Source: Chloroflexota bacterium (GTDB taxonomy: Bacteria; Chloroflexota; Anaerolineae; Anaerolineales; Villigracilaceae). From it: a stretch of 28,665 nucleotides of DNA. Location of the stretch: positions 1-28,665 of the forward strand of contig JAJYOH010000014.1 in assembly GCA_021796315.1 (NCBI GenBank), given 5' to 3'. A program made the position numbers and the translations under genes. Under the pieces are notes generated by a model. The model searched no databases. It was not told the DNA's origin and saw only the letters and a program-made list of their open reading frames with translations. Positions 8,003-15,615 of this stretch are shown here, one piece after another. Every line of letters begins with the position of its first letter. Position 1 is the stretch's first letter.

Positions 8003-8954
8003 TCATCAATCCATCCGATGGAATATCCAACCCATCGAGCAAATTTTTGATCGTGTTCCAATGGATACGCTCCCACGCGACCGGACTGGAATTTGAATTA
8101 TGCGGCGCGAGCATGACGTTGTCCATCTTCAAGAGCGGACTCTCCAACGGAAGCGGCTCGAACTCGAAAACATCCAGCGCGGCTCCGCCCAGACGTTTGG
8201 CCTGCAACGCTTCGATCAGCGCTTTCTCCTCGACGATGGGTCCACGCGCGGTATTGATCAGGATTGCATCGGGCTTCATCATTGCAAACGTTTTGGCGTT
8301 CATCAAATGACGCGAAGTCGGATTGAGATCGCAGTTGACGGAAACAAAATCAGATTTCGATAAAAGCGTTTCGAGATCCGTCATTTCGATTCCAGACTCG
8401 CCGACGAAAACATGATCGATTTCGATGATGTCCGTGCCGTAGACTTTCATTCCAAATGCGCGCGCGCGGCGAGTGACGGCTTTGCCGATATTTCCAACTC
8501 CGATTACACCGAGCGTACATTCGCTTAATGTTTTGCCGGGAATCTTTTTCCATTCACCGCTTTTCATGGCTTTGTCCATCCATGGCTGACGACGCGCGAA
8601 TGCCAGCATGTAACCGAGAACCGTGTCCGCGACGGGCGTGGTAAAAGCATTCGGCGTGCGTCCAAGTTTTACTCCATAATGGGAGCAGGTTTCAGCGTCG
8701 ATCGAATCGACTCCCGTCCCCCACTTGGAAATGACTTTGAGACGCGGCGCACAGGCTTCGATCACGCGTGCGGTATAACGGTCATCGCCGCAGATCGCGC
8801 CATCGAATTGACCGGCATATTTCAGCAGGTCAGATTCTTCCATGCGTTCCTGCACATCAGGGACAATTAATTCAAGCTCATATTTTTTGAATACGGGTTT
8901 GAAGCGATCCAAAAATGGGATCATGTAAGGGGCGGTGAGGAGTATGGTTTTCAT
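7992..8954 (-). CDS. D-2-hydroxyacid dehydrogenase (phosphoglycerate dehydrogenase-like)
   Basis: A 320-residue member of the D-isomer-specific 2-hydroxyacid dehydrogenase family. The NAD-binding loop is GVGNIG (residues 152-157) with D175 at the end of the next strand, fitting NAD. Catalytic residues are R237 in NTARGPIV, E266 in DVFEFEPLP and H285 in APHNSN. There is no C-terminal ACT domain, so it is not full-length SerA. It would interconvert a 2-keto acid and a D-2-hydroxy acid. It starts 4 nt after the 670-residue membrane gene and overlaps the SDR gene by 11 bases. Its place in a glycan operon argues for a sugar-acid substrate rather than serine synthesis; this is inference. Confidence 0.88.
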   Translation of the reverse strand: MKTILLTAPYMIPFLDRFKPVFKKYELELIVPDVQERMEESDLLKYAGQFDGAICGDDRYTARVIEACAPRLKVISKWGTGVDSIDAETCSHYGVKLGRTPNAFTTPVADTVLGYMLAFARRQPWMDKAMKSGEWKKIPGKTLSECTLGVIGVGNIGKAVTRRARAFGMKVYGTDIIEIDHVFVGESGIEMTDLETLLSKSDFVSVNCDLNPTSRHLMNAKTFAMMKPDAILINTARGPIVEEKALIEALQAKRLGGAALDVFEFEPLPLESPLLKMDNVMLAPHNSNSSPVAWERIHWNTIKNLLDGLDIPSDGLMNEK

Positions 8955-8958
8955 TTTA

Positions 8959-10971
8959 TTATTTGCAAAAAGATTCCTGAACGTAAGTTTGCATATCTGC
9001 GCCGGCAGTTTGAGCGGTACGAGTCAATATTTGGCAGGCTTCCATTTTTAAAAAGCTGTTGGCGTTGATAATGCTGATCAAGGGACGGATCTTATTTCGT
9101 TCACCCAATGCAACGTAAGCTTGTAGGAACGGCAGCCACTCCACGCTATCGGATGGATAATAACCCAGACCAAGAGCTTTCCCGCCGAGGCTGGCGACAG
9201 TTTGCCAATCGCCCTGTTGAGCGGCCAGCGAAGCCTTTTCGTAATAAAAACACCAGCCATGTTGAGGCTCGTTTCCGAAGATCGTGTGTGACGGACTTTT
9301 TGAATTTGCATCAAGGATAACATTATCTATCCTGGATTTTGCAGCTATCAACATTAGGCTTTGTGCGTCGCCGCTTGAAAGTCCTGGCTGATTTCCATCG
9401 ATTACGCGGACGCATCCATCTGGTGTTGCCTGGGATAAAACAAGCACGTTACTATAGTCCTGAACAGATGAATTGCCGCGGCGCGTGCTGCTGAATTCTC
9501 CATGACCAGTAATAATTTGTAAGGTTATATCCTGATTCAGAACAGCGGCCGGCACGCGTATGATAACCGGGTCAGTTGTTTGCTTTTCTGGCGCATAAAT
9601 TAAGTCGGCTGGACCCCATATAAAGTAATCTTCTTGAACAGCGCTTCCAGGATAACTGGCAACCAAAGTGGTCCCATCTTTTAATTGTGGAACCCGCCAT
9701 GAGACTTGCCACCAGAAATTGTGAATAATTTGCGTATCAAATGCAGCGTTGGATGCATTGGCATAATGAGTGAGGGCTGCTACGCCGGTTAATAAGGCAA
9801 GTAATGTCATTCTTATTTTCTGCGATGAGAGAAAACCCATTAAACCTATCAGGAATATTACGCTGCCAGCCAGACCATCCAATGTGTAACGGGAGTAATC
9901 CCCGAAGTCGATGTAACGGTTTGCGAGGATGACAGGCAGGATACCGCCTGCCGCGGAGATTAATCCCACCCAGAGCGCTTCCACCTTCCAATCTGATTCC
10001 GAGGCGGATTCCCCGGTCTCCGTTTGGGACAACCACTTTAATGCCAGGACTGCAAGCGCGGCTGCGCAGATGGCAATAGCCAGGCCAATGAGCGTATCGC
10101 GCAATCGCAACTGAAATGCCATGTTATAGAGGGGGACTCCCCAGGCAAGGAAAATTACGCTGAGAGTACCCTGTAACAAGGTGACCAACCATCCTAAGCC
10201 CTTATAGATCGGGGAAACAAACAATTGTCCAACCTGAGCGCCTACGTCGGTTGCCTTGCGGATATTTTGGAAAATGAAAATGCGCCACAGTAAAAATCCT
10301 GTCGGTGCGATAAGAAACGGCATCCAGAGGCGCCCAATCTTTGTCAAACGTTCACGTAAACTTGTTTCCCTTTTCCGTGACACCAATAAAACGATACACA
10401 TGAAACGGAACACTTCCAAACCAATGAAATGTTCCATCAGCAAAAGATAAGCTAATCCCAGCAAAACAGACCCGGTTGCCAGAATAATTTTTGATAAGCG
10501 GCGATCTGTCAGAATCGCTTTTATTGTCAATGCAATGGAAATCATTGCCAGACATAAACTGAAAATGTGAGCTTGAAAATCAACAGGAATTACCTGGGAG
10601 AGAAAACCAGGATAGATTAAAAACAAAAGGGCCATGCTAAACGTGGCAACCCGTCTGCGCGGCCAGAGCATGTCCAATAACCAGAAAAATGCCAAAGCGC
10701 CGATAAAACGAAAAACATAGAGACTCAAATGATATGGCAGGGCATTTTCGCCAAACAAATTGTAAAGAGGGATTTGCAAGTAGGCGCGTGCCGGGCGATC
10801 ACTGCTAAAAACCTCATGAAAAAATTGAGGGCCAGCAACATGGGCATCATAAGTTAGGTACCAATCATCCTTGGAGAAACCTATTTTGCCAACCAATGGC
10901 AGATAGACAAAAGCAGAGATTATCAACAGACTCAGGATCATCAACAAAAAAGCATTCTTGAACCGCCTCAT
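8959..10971 (-). CDS. Large polytopic membrane protein, GT-C-like
   Basis: A 670-residue protein whose N-terminal two thirds consist of about eleven hydrophobic segments and whose last 230 or so residues are soluble. After the first helix comes GFSKDDWYLTYDAHV with D35-D36, positioned like the acidic motif in the first external loop of GT-C glycosyltransferases. I take it as a candidate polyprenyl-phosphate-sugar-dependent glycosyltransferase, without a specific family match. The ATG at 10971 was chosen over one at 11010 because it shares a TAATG overlap with the cytidylyltransferase stop, the same coupling seen at 2051. The C-terminal part (VASLGGKALGLGYYPSDSVEWLPFLQAYVALGE) looks helical and TPR-like. 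Confidence 0.72.
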   Translation of the reverse strand: MRRFKNAFLLMILSLLIISAFVYLPLVGKIGFSKDDWYLTYDAHVAGPQFFHEVFSSDRPARAYLQIPLYNLFGENALPYHLSLYVFRFIGALAFFWLLDMLWPRRRVATFSMALLFLIYPGFLSQVIPVDFQAHIFSLCLAMISIALTIKAILTDRRLSKIILATGSVLLGLAYLLLMEHFIGLEVFRFMCIVLLVSRKRETSLRERLTKIGRLWMPFLIAPTGFLLWRIFIFQNIRKATDVGAQVGQLFVSPIYKGLGWLVTLLQGTLSVIFLAWGVPLYNMAFQLRLRDTLIGLAIAICAAALAVLALKWLSQTETGESASESDWKVEALWVGLISAAGGILPVILANRYIDFGDYSRYTLDGLAGSVIFLIGLMGFLSSQKIRMTLLALLTGVAALTHYANASNAAFDTQIIHNFWWQVSWRVPQLKDGTTLVASYPGSAVQEDYFIWGPADLIYAPEKQTTDPVIIRVPAAVLNQDITLQIITGHGEFSSTRRGNSSVQDYSNVLVLSQATPDGCVRVIDGNQPGLSSGDAQSLMLIAAKSRIDNVILDANSKSPSHTIFGNEPQHGWCFYYEKASLAAQQGDWQTVASLGGKALGLGYYPSDSVEWLPFLQAYVALGERNKIRPLISIINANSFLKMEACQILTRTAQTAGADMQTYVQESFCK

Positions 10972-11642
10972 TATTTTATTAACCCTTTCCTCTTCATCAA
11001 AAAATCGCAAATATCAAAATCCAGTTCTTCGTCGATGTCCCAGGCTTCGTCGGCATCTATTTCGAACATCAATGGATGATCGCTGATGCGATGACGTTTC
11101 GCCGCAAGGTTTGAACGATTGAAAATATAGATACAGGAATTTTCTTCGTACACGGGCGGAAGATCCTGCGTTTGAATTAATTCCTTCGGGTTGTGATTGA
11201 TGGCATTGCCATGCTGGTCATACAAACGTGTTTGCCAACGCGTGACCGAAAATAACGAATCCAATTTTGGATAATTAGCCTGAAAAGTTTGAACGGCTTT
11301 TGAAATGGTCTCCGCTTTCAAGAGCGGATTGGTGCTGTGTGTTTGCAAATAGAAGTCAGCAGGAAATTTTTCGGTATCGTACAACAAAATCTCATTCATC
11401 GGGACATCGTCCGCGCGCAAATGTTCGGGACGATTGATGACTGCAACCTGTGGAAAATGTTCGCGCAAACCGTTCATTACCGGACCCGAATCCGTATCCA
11501 CAATAATTTGATCGATCTCAGGGACGGCAAGCAAGGTCTCAATGATGTAGTGGAAAAGCGGTTTGCCTGCCAGTAAACGATAATTTTTGCCAGGTACACG
11601 CTGGCTGTGGTGACGCATGGGGACGAGGGCGACGAGTTTCAT
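10971..11642 (-). CDS. Acylneuraminate cytidylyltransferase-like (CMP-sugar synthetase)
   Basis: A 223-residue cytoplasmic nucleotidyltransferase of the NeuA/KdsB-like group, which couples CTP to an ulosonic acid to give a CMP-sugar. The N-terminal CTP-binding signature is LVALVPMRHHSQRVPGKN (residues 3-20) followed by LLAGKPLFHYIIETL. D-x-D-type metal residues occur in VDTDSG. Later conserved stretches are LQTHSTNPLLKAETI and FEIDADEAWDIDEELD. Length is right for a single-domain NeuA. It is the promoter-proximal gene of the operon. TATAAT lies 8 nt before the ATG and there is no Shine-Dalgarno, so the mRNA may be leaderless. No NeuB-type synthase is visible in the window, so which acid is activated is open. 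Confidence 0.87.
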   Translation of the reverse strand: MKLVALVPMRHHSQRVPGKNYRLLAGKPLFHYIIETLLAVPEIDQIIVDTDSGPVMNGLREHFPQVAVINRPEHLRADDVPMNEILLYDTEKFPADFYLQTHSTNPLLKAETISKAVQTFQANYPKLDSLFSVTRWQTRLYDQHGNAINHNPKELIQTQDLPPVYEENSCIYIFNRSNLAAKRHRISDHPLMFEIDADEAWDIDEELDFDICDFLMKRKGLIK

Positions 11643-11650
11643 TTGAATTG

Positions 11651-11656
11651 ATTATA
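11651..11656 (-). promoter_or_regulatory. -10 element (TATAAT) 8 nt before the cytidylyltransferase ATG
   Basis: On the minus strand the order is TATAAT, eight bases, then ATG at 11642. Transcription starting about 7 nt after the -10 would begin at or beside the start codon. No clear -35 box at 16-18 nt was seen. It lies just after the 11673-11704 hairpin, as expected for an operon promoter placed after the preceding gene's terminator. Confidence 0.5.
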
Positions 11657-11672
11657 CCGAATCATGATAAAC

Positions 11673-11704
11673 CAAACTCCCGAAGTTTTGGCCTCGGGAG
11701 TTTG
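11673..11704 (-). terminator. Hairpin terminator after the ATP-grasp gene
   Basis: An 11-bp perfect stem (CAAACTCCCGA / TCGGGAGTTTG) with a 10-nt loop lies 36 nt downstream of the ATP-grasp stop codon. The following minus-strand bases (GTTTATC) are only modestly T-rich, so termination may be partial. It separates this single gene from the glycan operon. Confidence 0.6.
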
Positions 11705-11739
11705 AATATTTATCCTGAATTTTTTGGTTGATTTTTGAG

Positions 11740-12822
11740 CTATGCAGGACGCTTGGCTGCTTCTCTTTTAACTGCTACGCGCTTGGTCAGTGATTTGGCG
11801 ACTTCCTGCTTGACCATCTCGCGTTTGGCAATGATTTGCGGGGCAACACGCAGACTCTCGGCTTGTCGCTTCAACGCAGAGCGGATGATGATGTCCATGA
11901 AGCCCTGGTGCCCCGTCGGGTCGTTGAGCAGGGAGAAATCCGCGGAACCGGGCTCAGAGGGGGGATAGAAGATGCCGCAATTGGGATTGATCTCAAGCAT
12001 GTAGAATTCGCCGTCAGCGCCGAGCCGGTAATCACAGCGCGCATAGCCGTTCCCACCGAGGGCCATGAACACTTTTGTCGTGTAATCACGCAGGCGCTTT
12101 TCGTATTCCGGATTATCCACGACTTTGACGCTCATTTGCTCGTAATCAACCCATTTCATGCTGTAATGTTTGAAGGACTCGCCTTTTGGAAAAACGAATT
12201 CGACAGGCTTGAATGTGATCGGGTTTTCGGGGTCATCGGGGTTTTCAGCAAGCAGACAGGTGAATTCGCGGCCTTCGATGAATTCCTCGATCAGGGCGCG
12301 GCCGTCATCCTTCATTGTGATTTGCGCCTGAACTTTTAGATCATCGACATTTGTGACGCGCGATTCTTTCCGGATGCCATAGCTGGCATATCCGTGCGGC
12401 GGTTTGACCAGCATCGGAAAGCGCAGGGTGCGCGCCGCTCGTTCGATATCCGCCATGGATTTGACAAATGTGGATGCAGGTGTGGGAACGCCTACACGCG
12501 CCGCAGCGCGTTTCATTTCCTGTCGTGTCGGATCGAAGAAAGCCGAGCCTGCGCCTGTGAAAGCCGCACCGAGTTTTTCCATGGCCTTGACAAGTTTGAC
12601 GCCAGCGACTGGTTCATCAGGTGTGCCATCGCAGAGATTGATGAAGACGTCCACGCCATCATCCATCAATGATTTGATCTGCTCCTCCACGTTTGATTCA
12701 AGCACAACATGATGTCTCCATTTTCTTCCTTCGAGATGCGGTGAAGGATCGTATGGAACATCGTTGGCATCTGGTAAACTGCTTAATACGCAAATGTACA
12801 TTTCGTTATTCTCTTTATTCAT
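11740..12822 (-). CDS. ATP-grasp ligase, D-alanine-D-alanine ligase-like, with basic tail
   Basis: A 360-residue protein with the ATP-grasp fold of the Ddl family, which activates a carboxylate as acyl phosphate and joins it to an amine. Visible landmarks are the nucleotide-binding FPMLVKPPHGYASYGI stretch, LIEEFIEGREFT, and the metal-binding YMLEINPNCGIFYPPSE near residues 270-290. DINLCDG-like (FINLCDGTPDEP) and AFTGAGSAFFDPTRQEMKRAA match Ddl subdomain 1. The last 35 residues are an unusual Lys/Arg/Ala-rich tail (KREMVKQEVAKSLTKR...). A second ATG at 12801 (MYICVLSS) has AAAGAG 9 nt upstream and may be the true start; the 12822 ATG has no ribosome site. The gene stands alone, so peptidoglycan D-Ala-D-Ala synthesis is not established; another peptide or amino acid ligase is equally possible. 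Confidence 0.83.
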   Translation of the reverse strand: MNKENNEMYICVLSSLPDANDVPYDPSPHLEGRKWRHHVVLESNVEEQIKSLMDDGVDVFINLCDGTPDEPVAGVKLVKAMEKLGAAFTGAGSAFFDPTRQEMKRAAARVGVPTPASTFVKSMADIERAARTLRFPMLVKPPHGYASYGIRKESRVTNVDDLKVQAQITMKDDGRALIEEFIEGREFTCLLAENPDDPENPITFKPVEFVFPKGESFKHYSMKWVDYEQMSVKVVDNPEYEKRLRDYTTKVFMALGGNGYARCDYRLGADGEFYMLEINPNCGIFYPPSEPGSADFSLLNDPTGHQGFMDIIIRSALKRQAESLRVAPQIIAKREMVKQEVAKSLTKRVAVKREAAKRPA

Positions 12823-13189
12823 TCAAGTTGGTTGAGATTCAATTCAACATTGCATGTTTACAGATGAAATGAATCTTGATGATGAATATTTATCATCATC
12901 TTCAATAATATATAACGCTATATATGGAAATATACAAGGTTTAGAGCCTGTATTTGGGTATAAAACAAGAAATTTTAAGATTCAATGTTAAAGAATCGTT
13001 CGAAATTATTCATGATGACGATGTGCAGCCAAAAAATAAAGTGTTCAACATTATGTTGAACACTTTGTTTGAATCGATGAAATATGTTTTTGATGTGATA
13101 TTTTGTTATTACCATTAAATGATTCGCTTATCTCCCTGCGTCCCTCGATTTTATTTTGTGATATCAACACTTTATAAATGGTTAATGCT
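12823..13189. other. AT-rich intergenic region upstream of the ATP-grasp gene
   Basis: This 367-nt gap has no convincing gene. It holds the terminator at 13038-13066, a weak hairpin at 12878-12900 (GATGATGA / TCATCATC, 7-nt loop) and one possible minus-strand promoter (TTGTAT at 12932-12937, 17-bp spacer, TATATA at 12909-12914) about 85 nt before the ATP-grasp start. The promoter match is weak (about 4/6 in each box). The rest shows nothing I can interpret. Confidence 0.45.
13038..13066 (-). terminator. Rho-independent terminator of the GH4 gene
   Basis: Perfect 14-base arms (AAAGTGTTCAACAT / ATGTTGAACACTTT) flank a single central base; the practical stem is about 12 bp with a 5-nt loop. On the minus strand it is followed by ATTTTTTGG, a good U-tract. 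It lies about 120 nt after the GH4 stop codon and in the right orientation for it. Confidence 0.8.
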
Positions 13190-14584
13190 TCACTTCCAAT
13201 ATTGAGGCAGATGTTCCTTGAATGAAATCAGATAATCATCGAGAATGGATTTTGCCATTGCAATGTCCGTGATCATTGGGTCAAGTAAAAGGCATTGCAA
13301 AGCTTTTTCGCGCGAGCCTTCAACAGCTGAATCCACACATAATTGCGAGACCATTAACTCGCGTCTGCACAACTCGGCAATGGGTTCGGGTAATGCGCCC
13401 ATGTGAACGGGATGAATCCCTGCGCCATCCACAACAACCGGCGTTTCAACCGTAGCTCCTGTCGACAGGTTGGTAATTTGTCCAACGTTGGGCAGGTTGG
13501 CGGCGATGTGATAATGATTGCCGTTGCCTGCGATGTTCTCGATCATTTCGAGCGCGCCTTCAGAATCGGTGTCAAGCAAAGACTCAATGGTCAGGCCGCC
13601 GTTTGCCATTTCATTTAAACGGTCGAGGCTGAAGTCGCGCAGGTTGGCGAACAGGTCCCAATCGTAGAGTTTGATATCGTATTTCTCCCAGGGCTTGGTT
13701 ACCGGGTCCGAAACCCAGGGCAGGTATTCGCACAAATGTGTGTCGCCGGGGACGGGGAACAAGCCAAAGGCGTTGAAAACGTCTCTCGTAAGCGGCTCAA
13801 ATTTCGGGTCGAAAGAAGCGAAGCGTTCGCGGAAAAGTGGATAAAGATCCTCGCCGGTGCGTTTGTCGCGAATGGAGAGAATCCAGGTGAAGTGATTCGT
13901 CCCGGCGGCGCGAATGTCAACAAGAGGAAGAGTCTGATGAATGACTTGCTGACGCAGGGCATGTCCCATAATATCGGCCTGCATTCCAGTGATGCCTTCG
14001 GGCACATCAATGCCGAGTTCTTTGCCGAGCATCATGCCGACGAAACAATAACCGATAAAAATTTGATGGCACAGGCCAACTGCTTTTATTTTTGTGTGAC
14101 GATTAACAAGATCACAGATGCGTACCATCGGATTCGTAAAATTGATGAACCACGCATCGGGGCAGGCTTGTTCCATGTCGCGCGCGATCTCGAGCACAGG
14201 CTGGACGTTGCGCGCCGCGTGCGCGAATCCACCGGGGCCGCCGTTCTCGCCATAAGGCTGGCGAAGTCCGTGCTTTTGTGTGAGTTCAAAATCCTTGCGC
14301 CATAATTCTTCGCGCGGACCAACTTCAATGGCCGACACGACGAACTGCGCGCCATCGAGCGCATCCTGGTGATGTGTGTATGCGCTGATGGTGAAGCCCG
14401 CATCCCATTCGACGTTGAGGCGGTTCGCCAGCCGATGGACGATATCCAGGCTGTCAGCGTTTCTGTCCACCAGCGCCAGCGTGGAGCCGCGCAATTTCTT
14501 CGAGTGCATAATGGCCGAGAGGGTGTTCTCGCCGAAGGAGGCCGAGCCTGCGCCGATGACGGTGATCTTGGTTGGGAGAGTCAT
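13190..14584 (-). CDS. Glycoside hydrolase family 4 (alpha-glucosidase/alpha-galactosidase type)
   Basis: A 464-residue GH4 enzyme. This family cleaves glycosides by an NAD- and Mn-dependent oxidation-elimination mechanism, in the cytoplasm. The N-terminal Rossmann motif ITVIGAGSASFG (residues 7-18) binds NAD. GENGGPGGFAHAAR (112-125), N151-P152, C172-H173 in VGLCHQ and H231 in GTNHFTW are the conserved metal and substrate residues. The 'CH' form is that of non-phosphorylated-substrate members such as AglA or MelA, rather than 6-phospho-glycosidases with 'CN'. Length is typical. AAAGGA lies 6 nt before the ATG, a good ribosome site. It stands alone between two terminators, with no sugar transporter adjacent on its strand. 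Substrate could be an alpha-glucoside, alpha-galactoside or uronide. Confidence 0.9.
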   Translation of the reverse strand: MTLPTKITVIGAGSASFGENTLSAIMHSKKLRGSTLALVDRNADSLDIVHRLANRLNVEWDAGFTISAYTHHQDALDGAQFVVSAIEVGPREELWRKDFELTQKHGLRQPYGENGGPGGFAHAARNVQPVLEIARDMEQACPDAWFINFTNPMVRICDLVNRHTKIKAVGLCHQIFIGYCFVGMMLGKELGIDVPEGITGMQADIMGHALRQQVIHQTLPLVDIRAAGTNHFTWILSIRDKRTGEDLYPLFRERFASFDPKFEPLTRDVFNAFGLFPVPGDTHLCEYLPWVSDPVTKPWEKYDIKLYDWDLFANLRDFSLDRLNEMANGGLTIESLLDTDSEGALEMIENIAGNGNHYHIAANLPNVGQITNLSTGATVETPVVVDGAGIHPVHMGALPEPIAELCRRELMVSQLCVDSAVEGSREKALQCLLLDPMITDIAMAKSILDDYLISFKEHLPQYWK

Positions 14585-14633
14585 TTGTATTCCTTTCTGG
14601 GTTTTGATATTTTACGTCAAATTAAATGAAAAC

Positions 14634-14657
14634 GCCCGGATGCTTGCCTGCCCGGGC
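14634..14657 (-). terminator. Hairpin terminator of the TetR-export operon
   Basis: GCCCGG (14634-14639) pairs with CCGGGC (14652-14657) across a 12-nt loop. On the minus strand the stem is followed by GTTTTCATTT, a short U-run. It lies about 100 nt after the last adaptor stop codon and before the GH4 ribosome site. The stem is short but GC-rich. Confidence 0.55.
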
Positions 14658-14673
14658 ATAAAGTGCATTTCCT

Positions 14674-14760
14674 GTTACATCACGGAGTAGGAGATTGCTT
14701 CGCTCGGTCTCGATACAGACTTTGTCCTACTCGACCATCGCTCGCAATGACGCAGGTAAC
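14674..14760. repeat. Fold-back repeat of the 'GCTCGCAATGAC' type
   Basis: GAGTAGGA (14685-14692) is the inverted copy of TCCTACTC (14725-14732). ATTGCTTCGCTCGGTC is an imperfect inverted copy of the GACCATCGCTCGCAAT stretch that follows. The words match short intergenic repeats I know to be dispersed in several environmental bacterial genomes. It fills the gap downstream of the adaptor gene and codes for nothing recognisable. Confidence 0.55.
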
Positions 14761-15602
14761 TATTTCGTTTGAATGGTCACATCGGCGCTCATGCCCCATA
14801 GCAGATTCTGCGGCTGTTTATCAAATTCAATCGTGACTTTATAAACCCAGTCCGCGTTGTATTTTGTGGCAAGCGGGGCAATTGCGATTACTTTGCCGGT
14901 AAAATCCTGATTCAAAGCTTTGATGTGTATCTTCGCAGTCTGGCCGATTTGAACGCCAGCAATATCTCGTTCGCTTAGGTCGGTGGTTTCAATTTGCAAA
15001 TGATTCAAGTCGCCGATCACGGCCACAACCTGTCCCGGTTGGACAAGTTGTCCGGGCACGATATTAAGTGAGACCACTGTGCCATCATAGGGCGCTATCA
15101 GTGTGCCTTGAGCTAACGTCGCCTGAGCAGTTTCCAACGCGGCCTGGGCCTGGACAACTTGAATATTTGCGATCTGCCGCAGTTCGGGCGGACCACTGAG
15201 GTAATATACTTTTCCGTCAATGTATTCTTTGTGTTGATAACTGCGGATGATTGCTTTCGCTTGTGCAGAAATTAGGGCTGCCTGCGCTGCCTCAACTGAC
15301 AGACTCAGTTGGGGCGTGTCCAATATAACCAGGGTCTGTCCTTGCTTAACCTTGTCGCCTTCTTTTATATCCACTTCCTTGACTGAAGCTGAGATTAGGA
15401 ATCCCAATTGAGATATTTGTGCCGGGGCAGCAACTGCGGAGGCTGTGACACTGTCGGCTGTTGATGAACTGGTATTAGCAACCGGCGTAGGTGAAGCACT
15501 GATTGGCAGAGCCGCTGGGGCCGGGGATGGGGAGGCGCATCCGGCAAGGATGATGGTTAATATCATGCCTGCCGCGAGCCTGGTCCAGCAAAACTTTTTC
15601 AT
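14760..15602 (-). CDS. HlyD/MFP-type efflux adaptor lipoprotein (copy A)
   Basis: A 280-residue periplasmic-adaptor-like protein (membrane fusion protein family) expected outside the membrane, linking a MacB-type transporter to its substrate path. Its signal ends in the lipobox LAGC (C22), followed by a Ser/Pro/Ala-rich linker. A biotinyl-lipoyl-like half (VKQGQTLVILDTPQLS) precedes a helical hairpin of about 70 residues, then LIAPYDGTVVSLNIVPGQLVQPGQ and a beta-barrel domain. The start at 15602 has GGAG 6 nt upstream; a further upstream ATG (15632) would overlap copy B and lacks this. It is closely related to copy B, sharing IETTDLSERD. It is the last gene of the operon, followed by a terminator. 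Confidence 0.88.
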   Translation of the reverse strand: MKKFCWTRLAAGMILTIILAGCASPSPAPAALPISASPTPVANTSSSTADSVTASAVAAPAQISQLGFLISASVKEVDIKEGDKVKQGQTLVILDTPQLSLSVEAAQAALISAQAKAIIRSYQHKEYIDGKVYYLSGPPELRQIANIQVVQAQAALETAQATLAQGTLIAPYDGTVVSLNIVPGQLVQPGQVVAVIGDLNHLQIETTDLSERDIAGVQIGQTAKIHIKALNQDFTGKVIAIAPLATKYNADWVYKVTIEFDKQPQNLLWGMSADVTIQTK

Positions 15603-15615
15603 TGCTGTCTCCGAT

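Noticed and set aside
11836..12339. Long plus-strand open frame opposite the ATP-grasp gene
   Set aside because: The minus-strand frame has clear ATP-grasp motifs; the plus frame has no recognisable family, ribosome site or neighbours and is a codon-bias shadow.
12878..12900. GATGATGA/TCATCATC hairpin as a terminator or riboswitch
   Set aside because: The stem is short and AT-rich, there is no T-run, and no conserved riboswitch core was recognised.
13736..14305. Plus-strand open frame of 189 codons opposite the GH4 gene
   Set aside because: The GH4 reading is supported by conserved catalytic motifs on the other strand; this frame is composition-driven.
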